Positions 10,201-18,496 of a stretch of 50,120 nucleotides of DNA are shown piece after piece. A model generated the notes under the pieces. The model had not been told where the DNA came from, ran no database searches, and worked only from the letters and a program-made list of their open reading frames with translations. The translations under genes and the position numbers were made by a program. The stretch comes from Verrucomicrobiales bacterium. GTDB lineage: Bacteria > Verrucomicrobiota > Verrucomicrobiia > Verrucomicrobiales > DEV007. Every line of letters begins with the position of its first letter. Positions within the stretch are counted from its first letter, which is position 1. The DNA lies in assembly GCA_014239335.1 (NCBI GenBank), contig JAAZZC010000272.1, positions 1-50,120 on the forward strand. Reading direction: 5' to 3'.

Positions 10201-10723
10201 TTTTGGGAACGGATTTTTTGTCTGCAGGAATAGGCAGTCCACCTTCCACCACATGGAAAACACCTTGCGTTGTCCGTCTGTCTTTGCTGGGATTGTGACA
10301 AACACCTTGAGCCACTCTGTATGAGGAAACAATATTGGATTCGAAGGAATCTTTTTCTGGAGGAATGCTTAGTAATCTTGCGATTCCATGTCTCTCGAGG
10401 GTGAGAGATCCTTCTGGTATAAGGGAACCAAGATCTCTCAGATCGTCGGAGCAATCATCTAAATATTGAAGGAGAAAATTGTTAATGCGTTCGTCAGCGG
10501 GACACAAGTAATCAGAGAGTAGTCGAACTCTTTCTCTGAAGTTTGCTAGTAGTGATCGTCCCATTTCGAGAAACGGGTAATCTCTTTCATCACCGACGAT
10601 ATCAAATCCACGAGCGGATAACTTTAAGTTAATGTAGTCTTTGAGTGATTTTGTGGATGGATCATTGGAACCATAAGTATTACCGAGACCGAGTTTTTCT
10701 TTGGCTTTTTTTGTGTCTAGCAT
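7247..10723 (-). CDS. Probable PPi-type phosphoenolpyruvate carboxykinase family protein
   Basis: 1158-residue cytoplasmic protein with no signal peptide or membrane segment. Two segments resemble the PEPCK core in the right order. NYYGYCKKEVK (341-351), followed by EEEHAGG (366-371), resembles the YxGEMKKG and AEHM segments of ATP- and GTP-PEPCK. TVSGGGKSEIS (496-506) resembles the PEPCK P-loop GLSGTGKTTLS. The size matches the roughly 1150-residue PPi-dependent PEPCKs described from Entamoeba and Propionibacterium, which convert oxaloacetate and PPi to PEP. The assignment is by motif and length from memory, so the protein could be another large conserved family. An upstream TTG at 10774 is possible; I prefer the ATG at 10723, just before the conserved-looking MLDTKKAKEKLGLG. 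It is convergent with the topoisomerase gene. Confidence 0.55.
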   Translation of the reverse strand: MLDTKKAKEKLGLGNTYGSNDPSTKSLKDYINLKLSARGFDIVGDERDYPFLEMGRSLLANFRERVRLLSDYLCPADERINNFLLQYLDDCSDDLRDLGSLIPEGSLTLERHGIARLLSIPPEKDSFESNIVSSYRVAQGVCHNPSKDRRTTQGVFHVVEGGLPIPADKKSVPKKAFARLLSAALNPPDELLTIPYTSTQKSPTKAFLSLLLRPSVFPEIPGISNGSSMEIRFFVPGNLVSNLDFVESIFGNAGDPFLPENDSSLDSNGWSGHTGCVILAPHLINLTKKELGLPHISEATEQQKKDRMCWEDESEYYNDGSAFKITCRDKNGIIVTLIADNYYGYCKKEVKSQISYACNLLGGCEEEHAGGTIAFPSFDHGEDFALNLLLAGKEHTYQKTLDNLSGIAVEQPEGYAIDSFYDDIIYLPENALINQENQEITWQKKDETESTIKLHQKKTYVYPSGYKIELDRPAAGRRWRLVGTQAEGTFCHKPCTVSGGGKSEISKPLSDAMTAGSIVIPDFNKTMDEVRTILEQNYWDRYPNPRKTAKTSRSILSTKRSLGSVLKLLTPSEDFTKVHNDFIDSISKPAISMALLIKRLYKPDWGEWEKWSNRFTEDIIDGKSGYELKYNGEKVITRYLRIGYELDGSWRIFSLRKDFLPAKKLQREDDISVSATLNTQFKNGLHPELKEGSHKFIENCEYRFFQRPDDAIHRGYDKAAEKDFSKKGNFFSNYEPINQQDLDELVQDAIHFEKYSRPLKSTLKKAHKKKENEFVVTTAHPRIVDGKPSQNPRYLQDREDLHNGRSEHLAKVGMHLYREIAYDKPLATPVNAILPGRRHNPPNAKLGIRALAVYNPLHYQELPELFMDYIASLTGKSPSTTGAGSEGALTKGPFNSLSQIIDLNNALTSALLIKQPHFISAAGYVGPNFRVDHDISLIVPEVWSRMHIAERDPNIMIRDGLLESCSNLEEFKDASRLGYRITEKFVHRYFGRIFADPGSIFTEEMLRPELQDKAAFSEGLSNIVETQKQIAKLYFEDNSIDDACPPLKALLHIMAFGKYEGHDINSNKVRSLFEPENLLESDWYQQRIKAKCQVDEGLFKKQLKSLEKFSSDPIYKDQQERLEVTEAIKTVTEKLEQIKDPAYQNSLIGTIGVDPAVI

Positions 10724-10950
10724 TGAAATTAAGCGCTTAACATTGGAATTAAGCAGATTCCATGCAAAAGCCAATAACTGATACGATTTTTGGATGCGAA
10801 AAGGATTTGAACTGTTGGTTTTAAGGCATTCCTTACCAATGAAGATGAGAGGTATAGGGAAAAATGATTTTTAATGTCTTTGGAAATTTTAATCTGACAA
10901 AACAAAATAGTTACTAAGTTTAGCGCGTTTCGATACCATATTTAATTCTT

Positions 10951-12015
10951 ATGCCAAATGTTCTTCTTTCAGGTCGTGTTGCAGGTGAAAAAGATCCTTC
11001 ACGCGAGCCGAGAGCCAAGTTGCTATATCTTCTCTTCTCTTCGGGTTGGGACATAAGTAACTCGAATGGGGATCAGTCAGTAACTTTATCAAATATTCAG
11101 GATCAGATCATCCGTTCTGATGCCTTTGTGTTCACGCCAGGCGCGACTCTGGAAGAACTTTTCAAGGCCGTTTCTATATTTGTTGGATATCAGACGATGG
11201 ATGAAAAACTTAAAGAAAAAGGGACAGTAGTCCTTAATGGAGATAATTCATGGGATCCTTTTTTTAATGTTTTGAATCATTTGAGAACATTGGGAACTAT
11301 TGCTCAGGACTTTAGGGATTTCCTTCTTGCCGTAAATGAGCCAGAAAATGTCATAGAGGGTTTGAATAGGGTCCGTGAATTAGGAGTACCCGACCCGGAA
11401 AGACATTCTGTTGCTGAAGATCAAACAGATGAAATATATTCTTATGAATCTCCTCCTATAACAGGACAATTAGGAAATGTTTGTGTGTTTTGTTCTGCTA
11501 GTATTAAGGACCAGAGCTATCTTGATGATGGTTATGAGCTTGGTCAGCAAATGGTAGGCTCAGGTTATGGTTGTGTTTCAGGTGCGGGCAGGACCGGAGT
11601 CATGGGAGCAGTGGTTCGTGGAGCGGTTGATGCAGAGGGATGGACCGGAGGATCGAATGTTCCGCACATTATTAGACTTGAAGGTCTTCCTGATGGATTG
11701 TCGAGTTTCTGGCTAAGGTCTGACATTTATACCCGTATGGAAGTGATGATTGAAAGATCAGATGCATTTGTTATTTTTCCGGGTGGTGCAGGGACAGTTC
11801 AGGAATTGCTAGCGTTGCTACTGTTAAAGGAATCTAATGATTCCTTGATGCGGGGAAAACCCATAATTCTTTTTGATAGGATAGACAGCTCTGGAATCCA
11901 TTTTTGGGATCCTTTAATTAAACTATTAGCAAATACGCAATGCGCATCATATTTTCGAACCATCAATGAATTGAATGAGATAATGCCCGCTGTTCATGAA
12001 GAGTTAAATTCTTAA
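10951..12015 (+). CDS. Tandem LOG-like Rossmann-fold protein
   Basis: 354-residue protein with two related halves. The C-terminal half (about 160-350) has the LOG/TIGR00730 hallmarks: SGAGRTGVMGAVVRGA as the glycine motif, then FPGGAGTVQELLALLLL, which is the PGGxGTxxE nucleotide-binding motif of cytokinin-activating LOG and pyrimidine-nucleotide nucleosidases. The N-terminal half repeats the layout in decayed form: RSDAFVFTPGATLEEL parallels RSDAFVIFPGGAGTVQEL, and each is followed by a WDP segment. The N-terminal copy lacks the second PGG glycines and is probably structural. Normal LOG proteins are about half this length. Possible role: hydrolysis of nucleoside 5'-monophosphates. It is 18 bases upstream of a broken gene. 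Confidence 0.72.
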   Translation: MPNVLLSGRVAGEKDPSREPRAKLLYLLFSSGWDISNSNGDQSVTLSNIQDQIIRSDAFVFTPGATLEELFKAVSIFVGYQTMDEKLKEKGTVVLNGDNSWDPFFNVLNHLRTLGTIAQDFRDFLLAVNEPENVIEGLNRVRELGVPDPERHSVAEDQTDEIYSYESPPITGQLGNVCVFCSASIKDQSYLDDGYELGQQMVGSGYGCVSGAGRTGVMGAVVRGAVDAEGWTGGSNVPHIIRLEGLPDGLSSFWLRSDIYTRMEVMIERSDAFVIFPGGAGTVQELLALLLLKESNDSLMRGKPIILFDRIDSSGIHFWDPLIKLLANTQCASYFRTINELNEIMPAVHEELNS

Positions 12016-12033
12016 AGATAAAGATCCATATGG

Positions 12034-13140
12034 ATGGAAAAAGAAATTAAAGAACGACTTCAACGACTTGCATGCGCCCTGATTGATCAGGAAACAGCAA
12101 ATATTTTTGTGGAGCCTCAAGCTGGTTCTGAAGGATTTTGGTTTGGGGGCGGTAATGTGATTTGTGATTCTGATGGCATTTTCTGGTTGTGTGGTCGTTA
12201 CCGGAATCATGGTGATTAAAGAACTGGGGTCGGTTCTGGCGAGCGTGGTCTTGAGTTAGCCATCTTTTCATCTGATTCAGTTCTGGGTCCATGGGAGAAA
12301 AAGAAATCATTCACCAAAAAAGAATTACAAAATGGAAATGATAAAATTGTTTCCATCGAGGGCACCTCATTGCTTATTGGGCCTGCAGGTGTTGAACTTT
12401 ATTTATCAACGGAAAAAGATAGATCGTATCCTTCAAATTTTATTGATTATCAGAAGAAGGGGACTGGAATATGGGATATTGATATAGTTAAATCTGATTC
12501 CATTATGGGTCTCGATCCAGGCTCAGTTTATACTGCTATTAGTAGCGATGAATTAGGGTCTCTTCATGTGAAGGATCCAGTGGCATTTCAGATTCCAGGA
12601 GATAATGATCAGACTGGAGTATTGTTTTGCAGTCATCCTTATACCTGGGCTAGTTCAAATACTGGTCTTGCAGTGAGGGGATCTGGACATGATCAATATA
12701 AAATTGAAAGCGTTAATGTATTTCCGCGCGGAAATTCTTGGGACGTTGCATGTACCCGAATCACAGACCGTTTACCAGTACCTCCCCTAGGTGTTTTTTC
12801 AGGGATATCTCCAATTTCTATATATTTTTATGATGGGGCAGAATGTTTACGCTCTCTTAATGAGAGCAACATTGGCGTTTCTAGGGCACGTGGATTTTCT
12901 TGTGAAGAAATTGGAGGTATGGCTGCTGGATTTGATCAATCATTTCCGGAAATCTGTCGAATTTCTTCTCATGAGCCTATGTTTGTATCACCTCATGGAA
13001 CCGGTTGCAGTCGTTACGTTTCGACACTTATTACTCCGGAAGGGGTTTTGGCTACTTGGCAACAGTCACAGGAGAACCTTTCTCAGCCATTAGTTGGAAA
13101 TTTCCTTCCCAATCAGCAAATAGAAGAAATATTTTCTTAA
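12034..13140 (+). pseudogene. Glycosidase-like beta-propeller protein interrupted by one in-frame stop
   Basis: One reading frame runs from ATG 12034 to TAA 13140 (368 codons) with a single internal TAA at 12217-12219. Both sides are in the same frame and read through sensibly: LCGRYRNHGD, stop, RTGVGSGERGLELAIF. The pattern GGGNV...GRYRNHGDxRTGVGxGERGLELA resembles blades of five-bladed propeller glycosidases (GH43/GH32/GH130-like), but I cannot name the family. No signal peptide is seen. A single TCA-to-TAA type change would explain the stop, since no frameshift or further stop follows in over 300 codons. Recent inactivation, a sequencing error and stop readthrough are all possible. It sits 18 bases after the LOG-like gene, suggesting one transcript. 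Confidence 0.7.
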
Positions 13141-13160
13141 GAGAATAGCTCTAACTCGGA

Positions 13161-13188
13161 TTGACCTAGCGGCTATCATCGCCATACT
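13161..13188 (+). promoter_or_regulatory. Candidate sigma-70 promoter of trxB
   Basis: TTGACC at 13161-13166 and CATACT at 13183-13188 are 16 bases apart. The predicted start of transcription would lie only a few bases before the ATG at 13198, so the mRNA may be nearly leaderless. No Shine-Dalgarno sequence is visible there. Confidence 0.45.
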
Positions 13189-13197
13189 CAATGGACC

Positions 13198-14118
13198 ATG
13201 GAAAAAGTTATTATCATAGGAACAGGATGTGCCGGGTGGACGGCAGCAATTTATACGGGCAGAGCGAATTTATCACCGCTGGTTTTGGCAGGAGATCAGC
13301 TAGGAGGACAATTAACAACTACGACTGAGGTTGAAAATTATCCTGGTTTTCCTCAAGGGATCATGGGTCCAGAACTCATGATGCATATGCAGGAACAAGC
13401 TACAAAGTTCGGAGCCAGAGTAGAATATAAAAAAGTAACTTCTGTAGAAAAAAATGGTTCAACCTTTAATGTGACTTGCGGTGAAGGGCAGTACGAAACT
13501 GAAACTGTCATTGTTGCTACTGGAGCCGATCCGAGACATCTTGGGATCGATGGTGAAGAAAAACTTATCGGTCATGGACTTACTTCATGCGCGACTTGTG
13601 ACGGGGCTTTTTACAGGGACGTTCCGGTCGCGGTAATAGGAGGAGGGGATTCAGCCTGCGAAGAAGCAACATTTCTTACAAAATTTGCTTCAAAGGTTTA
13701 CTTGATTCATCGTCGTGATGAGTTGAGAGCTTCAAAAATCATGGCAGATCGGGCTTTAAGTAATGAAAAAATTGAGCCCGTTTGGGATAGTCAGGTAACT
13801 GAATATTTAACTGATGATGGAGAAATGCGGGCAGTTAAAGTTTCGAATTTGAAGACTAATGATGAAACAGAAATTGAATTAAAGTGTGTTTTTGTTGCCA
13901 TTGGTCATGTTCCTAATGCTCAATTTCTTGAGGGACTAGTTGAGACAGATGAGAACGGTTATATTGTTCAAAAGCCAAGCTGCACTAAGACAAATGTAGA
14001 AGGTCTTTTTGCGGCTGGAGATGTTGCTGATCATGTTTATCGGCAAGCGATAACCGCGGCCGGGGATGGTTGTAGAGCGGCTTTGGAAGCGGAACGATAC
14101 TTAGCTGACAATGAATAA
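13198..14118 (+). CDS. trxB: Thioredoxin reductase
   Basis: 306-residue flavoprotein that reduces thioredoxin with NADPH in the cytoplasm. The FAD-binding motif is [10 protein letters not shown] (8-17, with C in place of the common P), the redox-active disulfide is C131-C134 in SCATCDGAF, and the NADPH-binding motif is [14 protein letters not shown]. The C-terminal FAD contact [20 protein letters not shown] is complete. Length is normal for the low-molecular-weight TrxB family. It appears to be transcribed alone from its own promoter. Confidence 0.97.
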   Translation: MEKVIIIGTGCAGWTAAIYTGRANLSPLVLAGDQLGGQLTTTTEVENYPGFPQGIMGPELMMHMQEQATKFGARVEYKKVTSVEKNGSTFNVTCGEGQYETETVIVATGADPRHLGIDGEEKLIGHGLTSCATCDGAFYRDVPVAVIGGGDSACEEATFLTKFASKVYLIHRRDELRASKIMADRALSNEKIEPVWDSQVTEYLTDDGEMRAVKVSNLKTNDETEIELKCVFVAIGHVPNAQFLEGLVETDENGYIVQKPSCTKTNVEGLFAAGDVADHVYRQAITAAGDGCRAALEAERYLADNE

Positions 14119-14283
14119 TAGTGGAAAGATCCCAATTAATTAGCAGGCACGGTCTAAATATATACAATTTTGTCTAAAATTAGCTTTTTTGATTAATAAT
14201 TGATGCTTGACCATTAGATGTAAATTTCTAGAGAATTATTCCTCCTCGTTGAGATAAACTAATAACTAAGCATTTAACTAATA

Positions 14284-14985
14284 ATGATTAAGAAATTTTC
14301 TACTACCCTTTCAATACTGATGATGATGTTAAGCTTTGCCTTTGCAGATCATCATGCTGGTTCTCCATTCAACGGTAAAGATCTGAAAGGTTGGTCTACT
14401 AAAAAGAAAGCAAAAGGTAAAGATGCTTGGGTAGTCGGTGTTCCCAGCAAGTCCAAGGAAAATCCAAAAACACTAGATGCTAGTAAGGGTCAAGGAGCTA
14501 TGATTAATAAGGTATCTGGTCATGGGCAGAGCTGGGACATTTATTCTGAAAAAAAATGGGGAGGTAAGTTTCGTATTGAGCTGGAAGTGATGGTTCCCAA
14601 AGGAGCAAATTCTGGGATTTATGTAATGGGTGAATATGAGGTTCAGGTCCTAGATAGTTATGGAAAGGCAAAGCTCGGAGGAGGCGATATGGGGGCTATT
14701 TATGGTGCTCAGCCGCCGAAGGTAAATGCTTGTAAAAAACCTGGAGAGTGGCAAAAATACGTGATCGATTTTCAGGCTCCCGGTTATGATGAGGGAGGCA
14801 AAAAAACAAGTAATGCTAAGTTTATCAAAGTTGAGCTCAATGGTCAAATATTGCACGAAAACGTTGAAATGAAGGGTCCAACCCCAAGTGGTGTAACTGG
14901 AAAAGAGGCGACAAAGGGTCCAATCATGTTTCAAGGTGACCACGGACCAGTTGCTTACAGGAATATAAAAATTAAATCGATCTAA
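14284..14985 (+). CDS. Exported DUF1080 (3-keto-disaccharide hydrolase-like) protein
   Basis: 233-residue secreted protein. The signal peptide ends near AFA-DHH (residue 21). The mature part opens with PFNGKDLKGWSTKK, typical of DUF1080 proteins, which have a concanavalin/LamG-like fold. Other family marks are SGIYVMGEYEVQVLDSYG and GEWQKYVIDFQAP. Several DUF1080 members are linked to 3-keto-glycoside hydrolysis, and they are often found beside Gfo/Idh/MocA oxidoreductases, as here (next gene). The pair may therefore process oxidised sugars in the periplasm. The specific substrate is not visible. Confidence 0.88.
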   Translation: MIKKFSTTLSILMMMLSFAFADHHAGSPFNGKDLKGWSTKKKAKGKDAWVVGVPSKSKENPKTLDASKGQGAMINKVSGHGQSWDIYSEKKWGGKFRIELEVMVPKGANSGIYVMGEYEVQVLDSYGKAKLGGGDMGAIYGAQPPKVNACKKPGEWQKYVIDFQAPGYDEGGKKTSNAKFIKVELNGQILHENVEMKGPTPSGVTGKEATKGPIMFQGDHGPVAYRNIKIKSI

Positions 14986-15060
14986 TCTAATTTTGAACTT
15001 TAATAATAATATTTATAGAAGACTTTATATATAAATTCATAACTGAACAAACTATTGATC

Positions 15061-16467
15061 ATGCGTAATAAAACCAAACCTATGTCTAAACAATTGACTC
15101 GTCGTAAATTTATCAAGTCAGCGGCCGTGACCGGGGCCGCCTCGACTCTCGGAATGCCCGCAATCGTTCGGGCGCAAAATCAAAACAGTAAGCTTCAAGT
15201 TGGCTTTGTGGCTACCGGCGGCAGGGCCGGCGCACATGTTGGATTTGCTTGGAACAACCGCAAGAAATACGGCCTAGAGTGCGTTGCCTTTGCTGAGGTT
15301 GACAAGAATAGCTGGAAAAATGTTCACAATAATGACGAATGGAAAGATGCCAAGGGTTATACCGACTGGCGGGAAATGTTCCAGAACCATACCAAGGAGC
15401 TGGATGTCGTTTTCGTGGCCACTCCTGATCATACCCATTATGGTCCTTCAATGACCGCCATCAGTAACGGTATCCACTGTTACACCGAGAAGCCCTTGGC
15501 ATGGTCAGTACGTGAGGCGCAAAACCTCACTAAGGCTTATGAGAAGAACAAGAGTGTTGTTACCCAGATGGGTAATCAGGGACACGCCGGCAACGGATGG
15601 CGTCTGGCTTACGAATTTGTGAAGGCCGGTGCAGTTGGTGAGATTAAGGAGTTTCATACATGGACCAATCGTCCTGTCTGGCCGCAGGGTGGAGATAATC
15701 CGAAGAAAGTTGATAAAGTTCCTGCACACATTGACTGGGAATCCTGGATCGGACCTGCTCCAATGCGTCACTACACAAATGGTGTCTATCCATTCAAGTG
15801 GCGCGGTTTTGTGGACTTTGGTTCCGGTGCACTTGGCGACATGGCCTGCCACACTACCGATGGCATTTATTCTATCATGCGACCCGGTTATGCAGCTTCT
15901 GCAGAGCCTCTAATGATGACTGGTCCCTGCAAGGGACAATTCCCTGCAGGAATGACCTTAAAGGTTGATTACCGTGCTACCAAGGAAACTCCCGCATTCA
16001 CCACTTACTGGTATGAGGGAAAGAAAAAGAACGGTAAGGACAATATGCCGGAAACTCCTGAAGAGTTGAAATCCGAGGGCCGTAAATTGCCACGTACCGG
16101 CAATCTCATCATCGGTACAAAAGGAAAAATGTTGGTCACTGGTGACTACTGGAACAGCCCGCGTATTATTCCCGAAAGCCGTCAGAGAGAATTCGGCAAG
16201 CCTAAGCAACTTCTTGAGCGTTCACCCGGACACCATGATGAGTTTATCATCGCATGTCGGGGCGATAAGCCGAGAGAGTATAGCCAGTCGAACTTTAGCT
16301 ACTCCGGGTTTATGACCGCAAATATCCAGCTGGGTAATCTCTGCGCACTTGCAGGCAAGAAAATCGAACTCAATGAGGCTGGAGTGGTTACTAGCGATGC
16401 GGCAATCAACGAGTTGGCATGGCGCGTGCCGCGCAAGGGTTGGGACGCACTGAAGACGAATATATAG
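15061..16467 (+). CDS. Tat-exported Gfo/Idh/MocA family oxidoreductase
   Basis: 468-residue dehydrogenase-like protein with a twin-arginine signal (TRRKFIKSAAV, 13-23; probable cleavage after VRAQ). The dinucleotide motif is modified to VGFVATGGRAGAHVG. The EKP motif is kept (TEKPLAW) and GDMACHTTDG marks the substrate site. Exported members with a tightly bound cofactor are numerous in PVC bacteria and act on glycans outside the cytoplasm. A TTG at 15055 is in frame; I chose the ATG at 15061, and the ATG at 15082, closer to the RR motif, is equally plausible. Many codons end in C or G, unlike neighbours, which suggests high expression or transfer. A strong terminator follows. Confidence 0.88.
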   Translation: MRNKTKPMSKQLTRRKFIKSAAVTGAASTLGMPAIVRAQNQNSKLQVGFVATGGRAGAHVGFAWNNRKKYGLECVAFAEVDKNSWKNVHNNDEWKDAKGYTDWREMFQNHTKELDVVFVATPDHTHYGPSMTAISNGIHCYTEKPLAWSVREAQNLTKAYEKNKSVVTQMGNQGHAGNGWRLAYEFVKAGAVGEIKEFHTWTNRPVWPQGGDNPKKVDKVPAHIDWESWIGPAPMRHYTNGVYPFKWRGFVDFGSGALGDMACHTTDGIYSIMRPGYAASAEPLMMTGPCKGQFPAGMTLKVDYRATKETPAFTTYWYEGKKKNGKDNMPETPEELKSEGRKLPRTGNLIIGTKGKMLVTGDYWNSPRIIPESRQREFGKPKQLLERSPGHHDEFIIACRGDKPREYSQSNFSYSGFMTANIQLGNLCALAGKKIELNEAGVVTSDAAINELAWRVPRKGWDALKTNI

Positions 16468-16520
16468 TTTTTTCCTTTAGGAAAAATAAACTGGTGCGGG
16501 TGTATTCGCGTGCCGGTCAA

Positions 16521-16563
16521 AACAAAACACCCGGGTCAATACTGACACGGGTGTTTTGTTTTG
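16521..16563. terminator. Strong bidirectional intrinsic terminator
   Basis: AACAAAACACCCG (16521-16533) is a perfect 13-bp inverted repeat of CGGGTGTTTTGTT (16548-16560), with a 14-base loop and T/A tracts on both sides. It lies between the convergent oxidoreductase and the exported-protein gene on the minus strand, and could serve both. Confidence 0.9.
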
Positions 16564-16586
16564 CGGTCTCTTCTCCTGAGTGAGGG

Positions 16587-17402
16587 TTACCGCCTAGATC
16601 GTCTGAGCCAGGCTTCTCGGGCTCTTTTTAAAGCGTCTATTTCCTTTTTGTTGATTTTAGTTGGAGTTGTTCTGGTATTAACGAACGGATTATTTGATCC
16701 GAATTTTCTCCATGGGCCATATGGGATCTCATGTAATTCTGCGAATCGCCAATCACATTTATTGTCCTTTCCGGTTATTCCAAGAAAATCACGTACCGCA
16801 GGTGACAGATCAATTCCTGCTCCGTCATTTTTACGGTTTTTGGGTCGTGATCTACCGAAAACATAGGCCCAGTCATCCGTTCCAAAAGGACCAACGTCGG
16901 CCCATTGAGCACAACAGACTTTTCCTTTGTAATGTATAGCCACCCATCTCCCATCGCATACGCTTTGACCTTCTTTTTTGAATGTTCGACCGAACCAAGG
17001 AATTACACGTTTTGCGCTTTGTTTTGTTTTTTTGTAGTTGATCCGATCATTGTATGGCAAAGCAATGTAAAATGGATTGAGTTTAGGTATGAATTTCTTA
17101 GGTCTATAATCTCTGGCCCGGTTAGCTGCATTGGGGTCATCGTAGCCACCATAGTTTTCCATCCACTTGGTGTTCCAGGAACTTGCAATGTTATGTGTTG
17201 GGTTATTGGCGGTCGCGCGTTCTCCTATCCAGAATATGGTAGAAGTGATATTTCTGTGCCATGGATATGAGGGAGATGTTGATCGAGATTTTGTGGGGGC
17301 GTAGGTGCGGGGTGTGTTTCCTTGGCCTTTTGTTTTTTCTAGAGCTGGGACTGAAAAAAATAACAAGGAAGTTATAAGAATTAACCGTCCTTGCACTTTC
17401 AT
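16587..17402 (-). CDS. Exported protein, probably double-psi beta-barrel type
   Basis: 271-residue secreted protein of a type I have seen in Verrucomicrobiota genomes without experimental function. A signal peptide covers about 1-26 (MKVQGRLILITSLLFF). The core has IFWIGE, a run ending NPFYIALPYND, CDGRWVAIHYKGKVCCAQW, DVGPFGTDDWAYVFG and GAGIDLSPAVRDFLGI. The last pattern resembles the DLSP motif of RlpA-like/expansin double-psi barrels, in which the aspartate is catalytic in some transglycosylases. The C terminus is basic (AWLRRSRR). The frame extends to a TTG at 17444, which overlaps bioB; the ATG at 17402 puts the signal peptide at the start. It follows bioB by 22 bases and is probably co-transcribed. 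Confidence 0.68.
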   Translation of the reverse strand: MKVQGRLILITSLLFFSVPALEKTKGQGNTPRTYAPTKSRSTSPSYPWHRNITSTIFWIGERATANNPTHNIASSWNTKWMENYGGYDDPNAANRARDYRPKKFIPKLNPFYIALPYNDRINYKKTKQSAKRVIPWFGRTFKKEGQSVCDGRWVAIHYKGKVCCAQWADVGPFGTDDWAYVFGRSRPKNRKNDGAGIDLSPAVRDFLGITGKDNKCDWRFAELHEIPYGPWRKFGSNNPFVNTRTTPTKINKKEIDALKRAREAWLRRSRR

Positions 17403-17424
17403 GGGTACTGAAATATTTTTGCAG

Positions 17425-18420
17425 CTATGCAATTTGTGGAGCAAGTGGTTTTTCGGAACTTGACTCAGGTGCTTTGAGTTTTGGATTTGGTTCCTGAGGA
17501 CTCATGCCTAGTTTTTGTAATAATTTCATGTCCTGAACAGTTTGCGGATTGGTTGCCGTTAACAATTTATCTCCGTAGAATATTGAATTAGCTCCTGCAA
17601 AAAAACAGAGCGTTTGAGCTTCTTCACTTAACGCTGAACGGCCAGCAGATAATCTTATTTTAGCTTTAGGTACCGCAATCCGTGCACATGCAATGGTTCG
17701 AGCAACTGCAAACGTGTCTACAGGTTCGGCCCCTTCGAGAGGCGTTCCAGGCATTGGCATTAACTTGTTTATAGGTATGCTTTCTGGAGAAGGATTGAAG
17801 TTTGATAATATTTCTAGCATTCGGAGTCTATCATCAACCGTTTCTCCAAGACCTAATATCCCACCGCAACAAACGGACATTCCTGCATCTTGTACATTAC
17901 GAATGGTTTTCAATCGATCTTCAAAAGAATGAGTAGTTACAATGTTTGGGTAGTGTTCTGGTGAAGTGTCAATATTGTGATTGTATGCTGTTACTCCAGC
18001 TTCTTTTAGTTTCTTTGCTTCTTCTGGTCCCAATTCTCCAAGCGTTGTGCAAACTTCCATTCCGAGCTCTGAAACATCCTTAATAATTTCAAGGACTTCA
18101 TCAAAACGTTTGGTATTAGTTTTGACGTTTTTCCAGGCAGCTCCCATACAGAATCTAGTTGACCCATTTTCTTTGGCAGCCTTTGCGCGATCCAGTACAT
18201 CGCATTTTGGCATTAATCTTTCAGCATCTACCCCGCTTTTATATCGTGCACTTTGTGCACAGTAAGAACAATCTTCGCTACAGCCTCCGGTCTTGATGGA
18301 TAACAACGTACATAGTTGTATTTCATTTTTAGGCCAGTTCAATTCATGAACGCTTCTTGACTTGGTAAGAAGATCAAAAAAAGGCAATTCGTAAAGTAAT
18401 TTTAATTCTTGAAATTTCAC
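17425..18420 (-). CDS. bioB: Biotin synthase
   Basis: 331-residue radical SAM enzyme that inserts sulfur into dethiobiotin. The [4Fe-4S]-binding CxxxCxxC is at C47, C51 and C54 (TGGCSEDCSYCAQS). Other family features are YNHNIDTSPEHYPNI, CCGGILGLGE and the C-terminal NSIFYGDKLLT. The gene starts with GTG at 18420; there is no internal Met before the cluster motif and the N terminus aligns well with ELPFFDLL. No other bio gene is adjacent. The C-terminal tail after GMSPQEPN is low in conservation. Confidence 0.96.
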   Translation of the reverse strand: MKFQELKLLYELPFFDLLTKSRSVHELNWPKNEIQLCTLLSIKTGGCSEDCSYCAQSARYKSGVDAERLMPKCDVLDRAKAAKENGSTRFCMGAAWKNVKTNTKRFDEVLEIIKDVSELGMEVCTTLGELGPEEAKKLKEAGVTAYNHNIDTSPEHYPNIVTTHSFEDRLKTIRNVQDAGMSVCCGGILGLGETVDDRLRMLEILSNFNPSPESIPINKLMPMPGTPLEGAEPVDTFAVARTIACARIAVPKAKIRLSAGRSALSEEAQTLCFFAGANSIFYGDKLLTATNPQTVQDMKLLQKLGMSPQEPNPKLKAPESSSEKPLAPQIA

Positions 18421-18496
18421 TTAATTGAAAGAAATCAATGATATCTATTGTTAGTAATTATTATAATTTACGATCATTTTTTGGCACGCAAAATTT

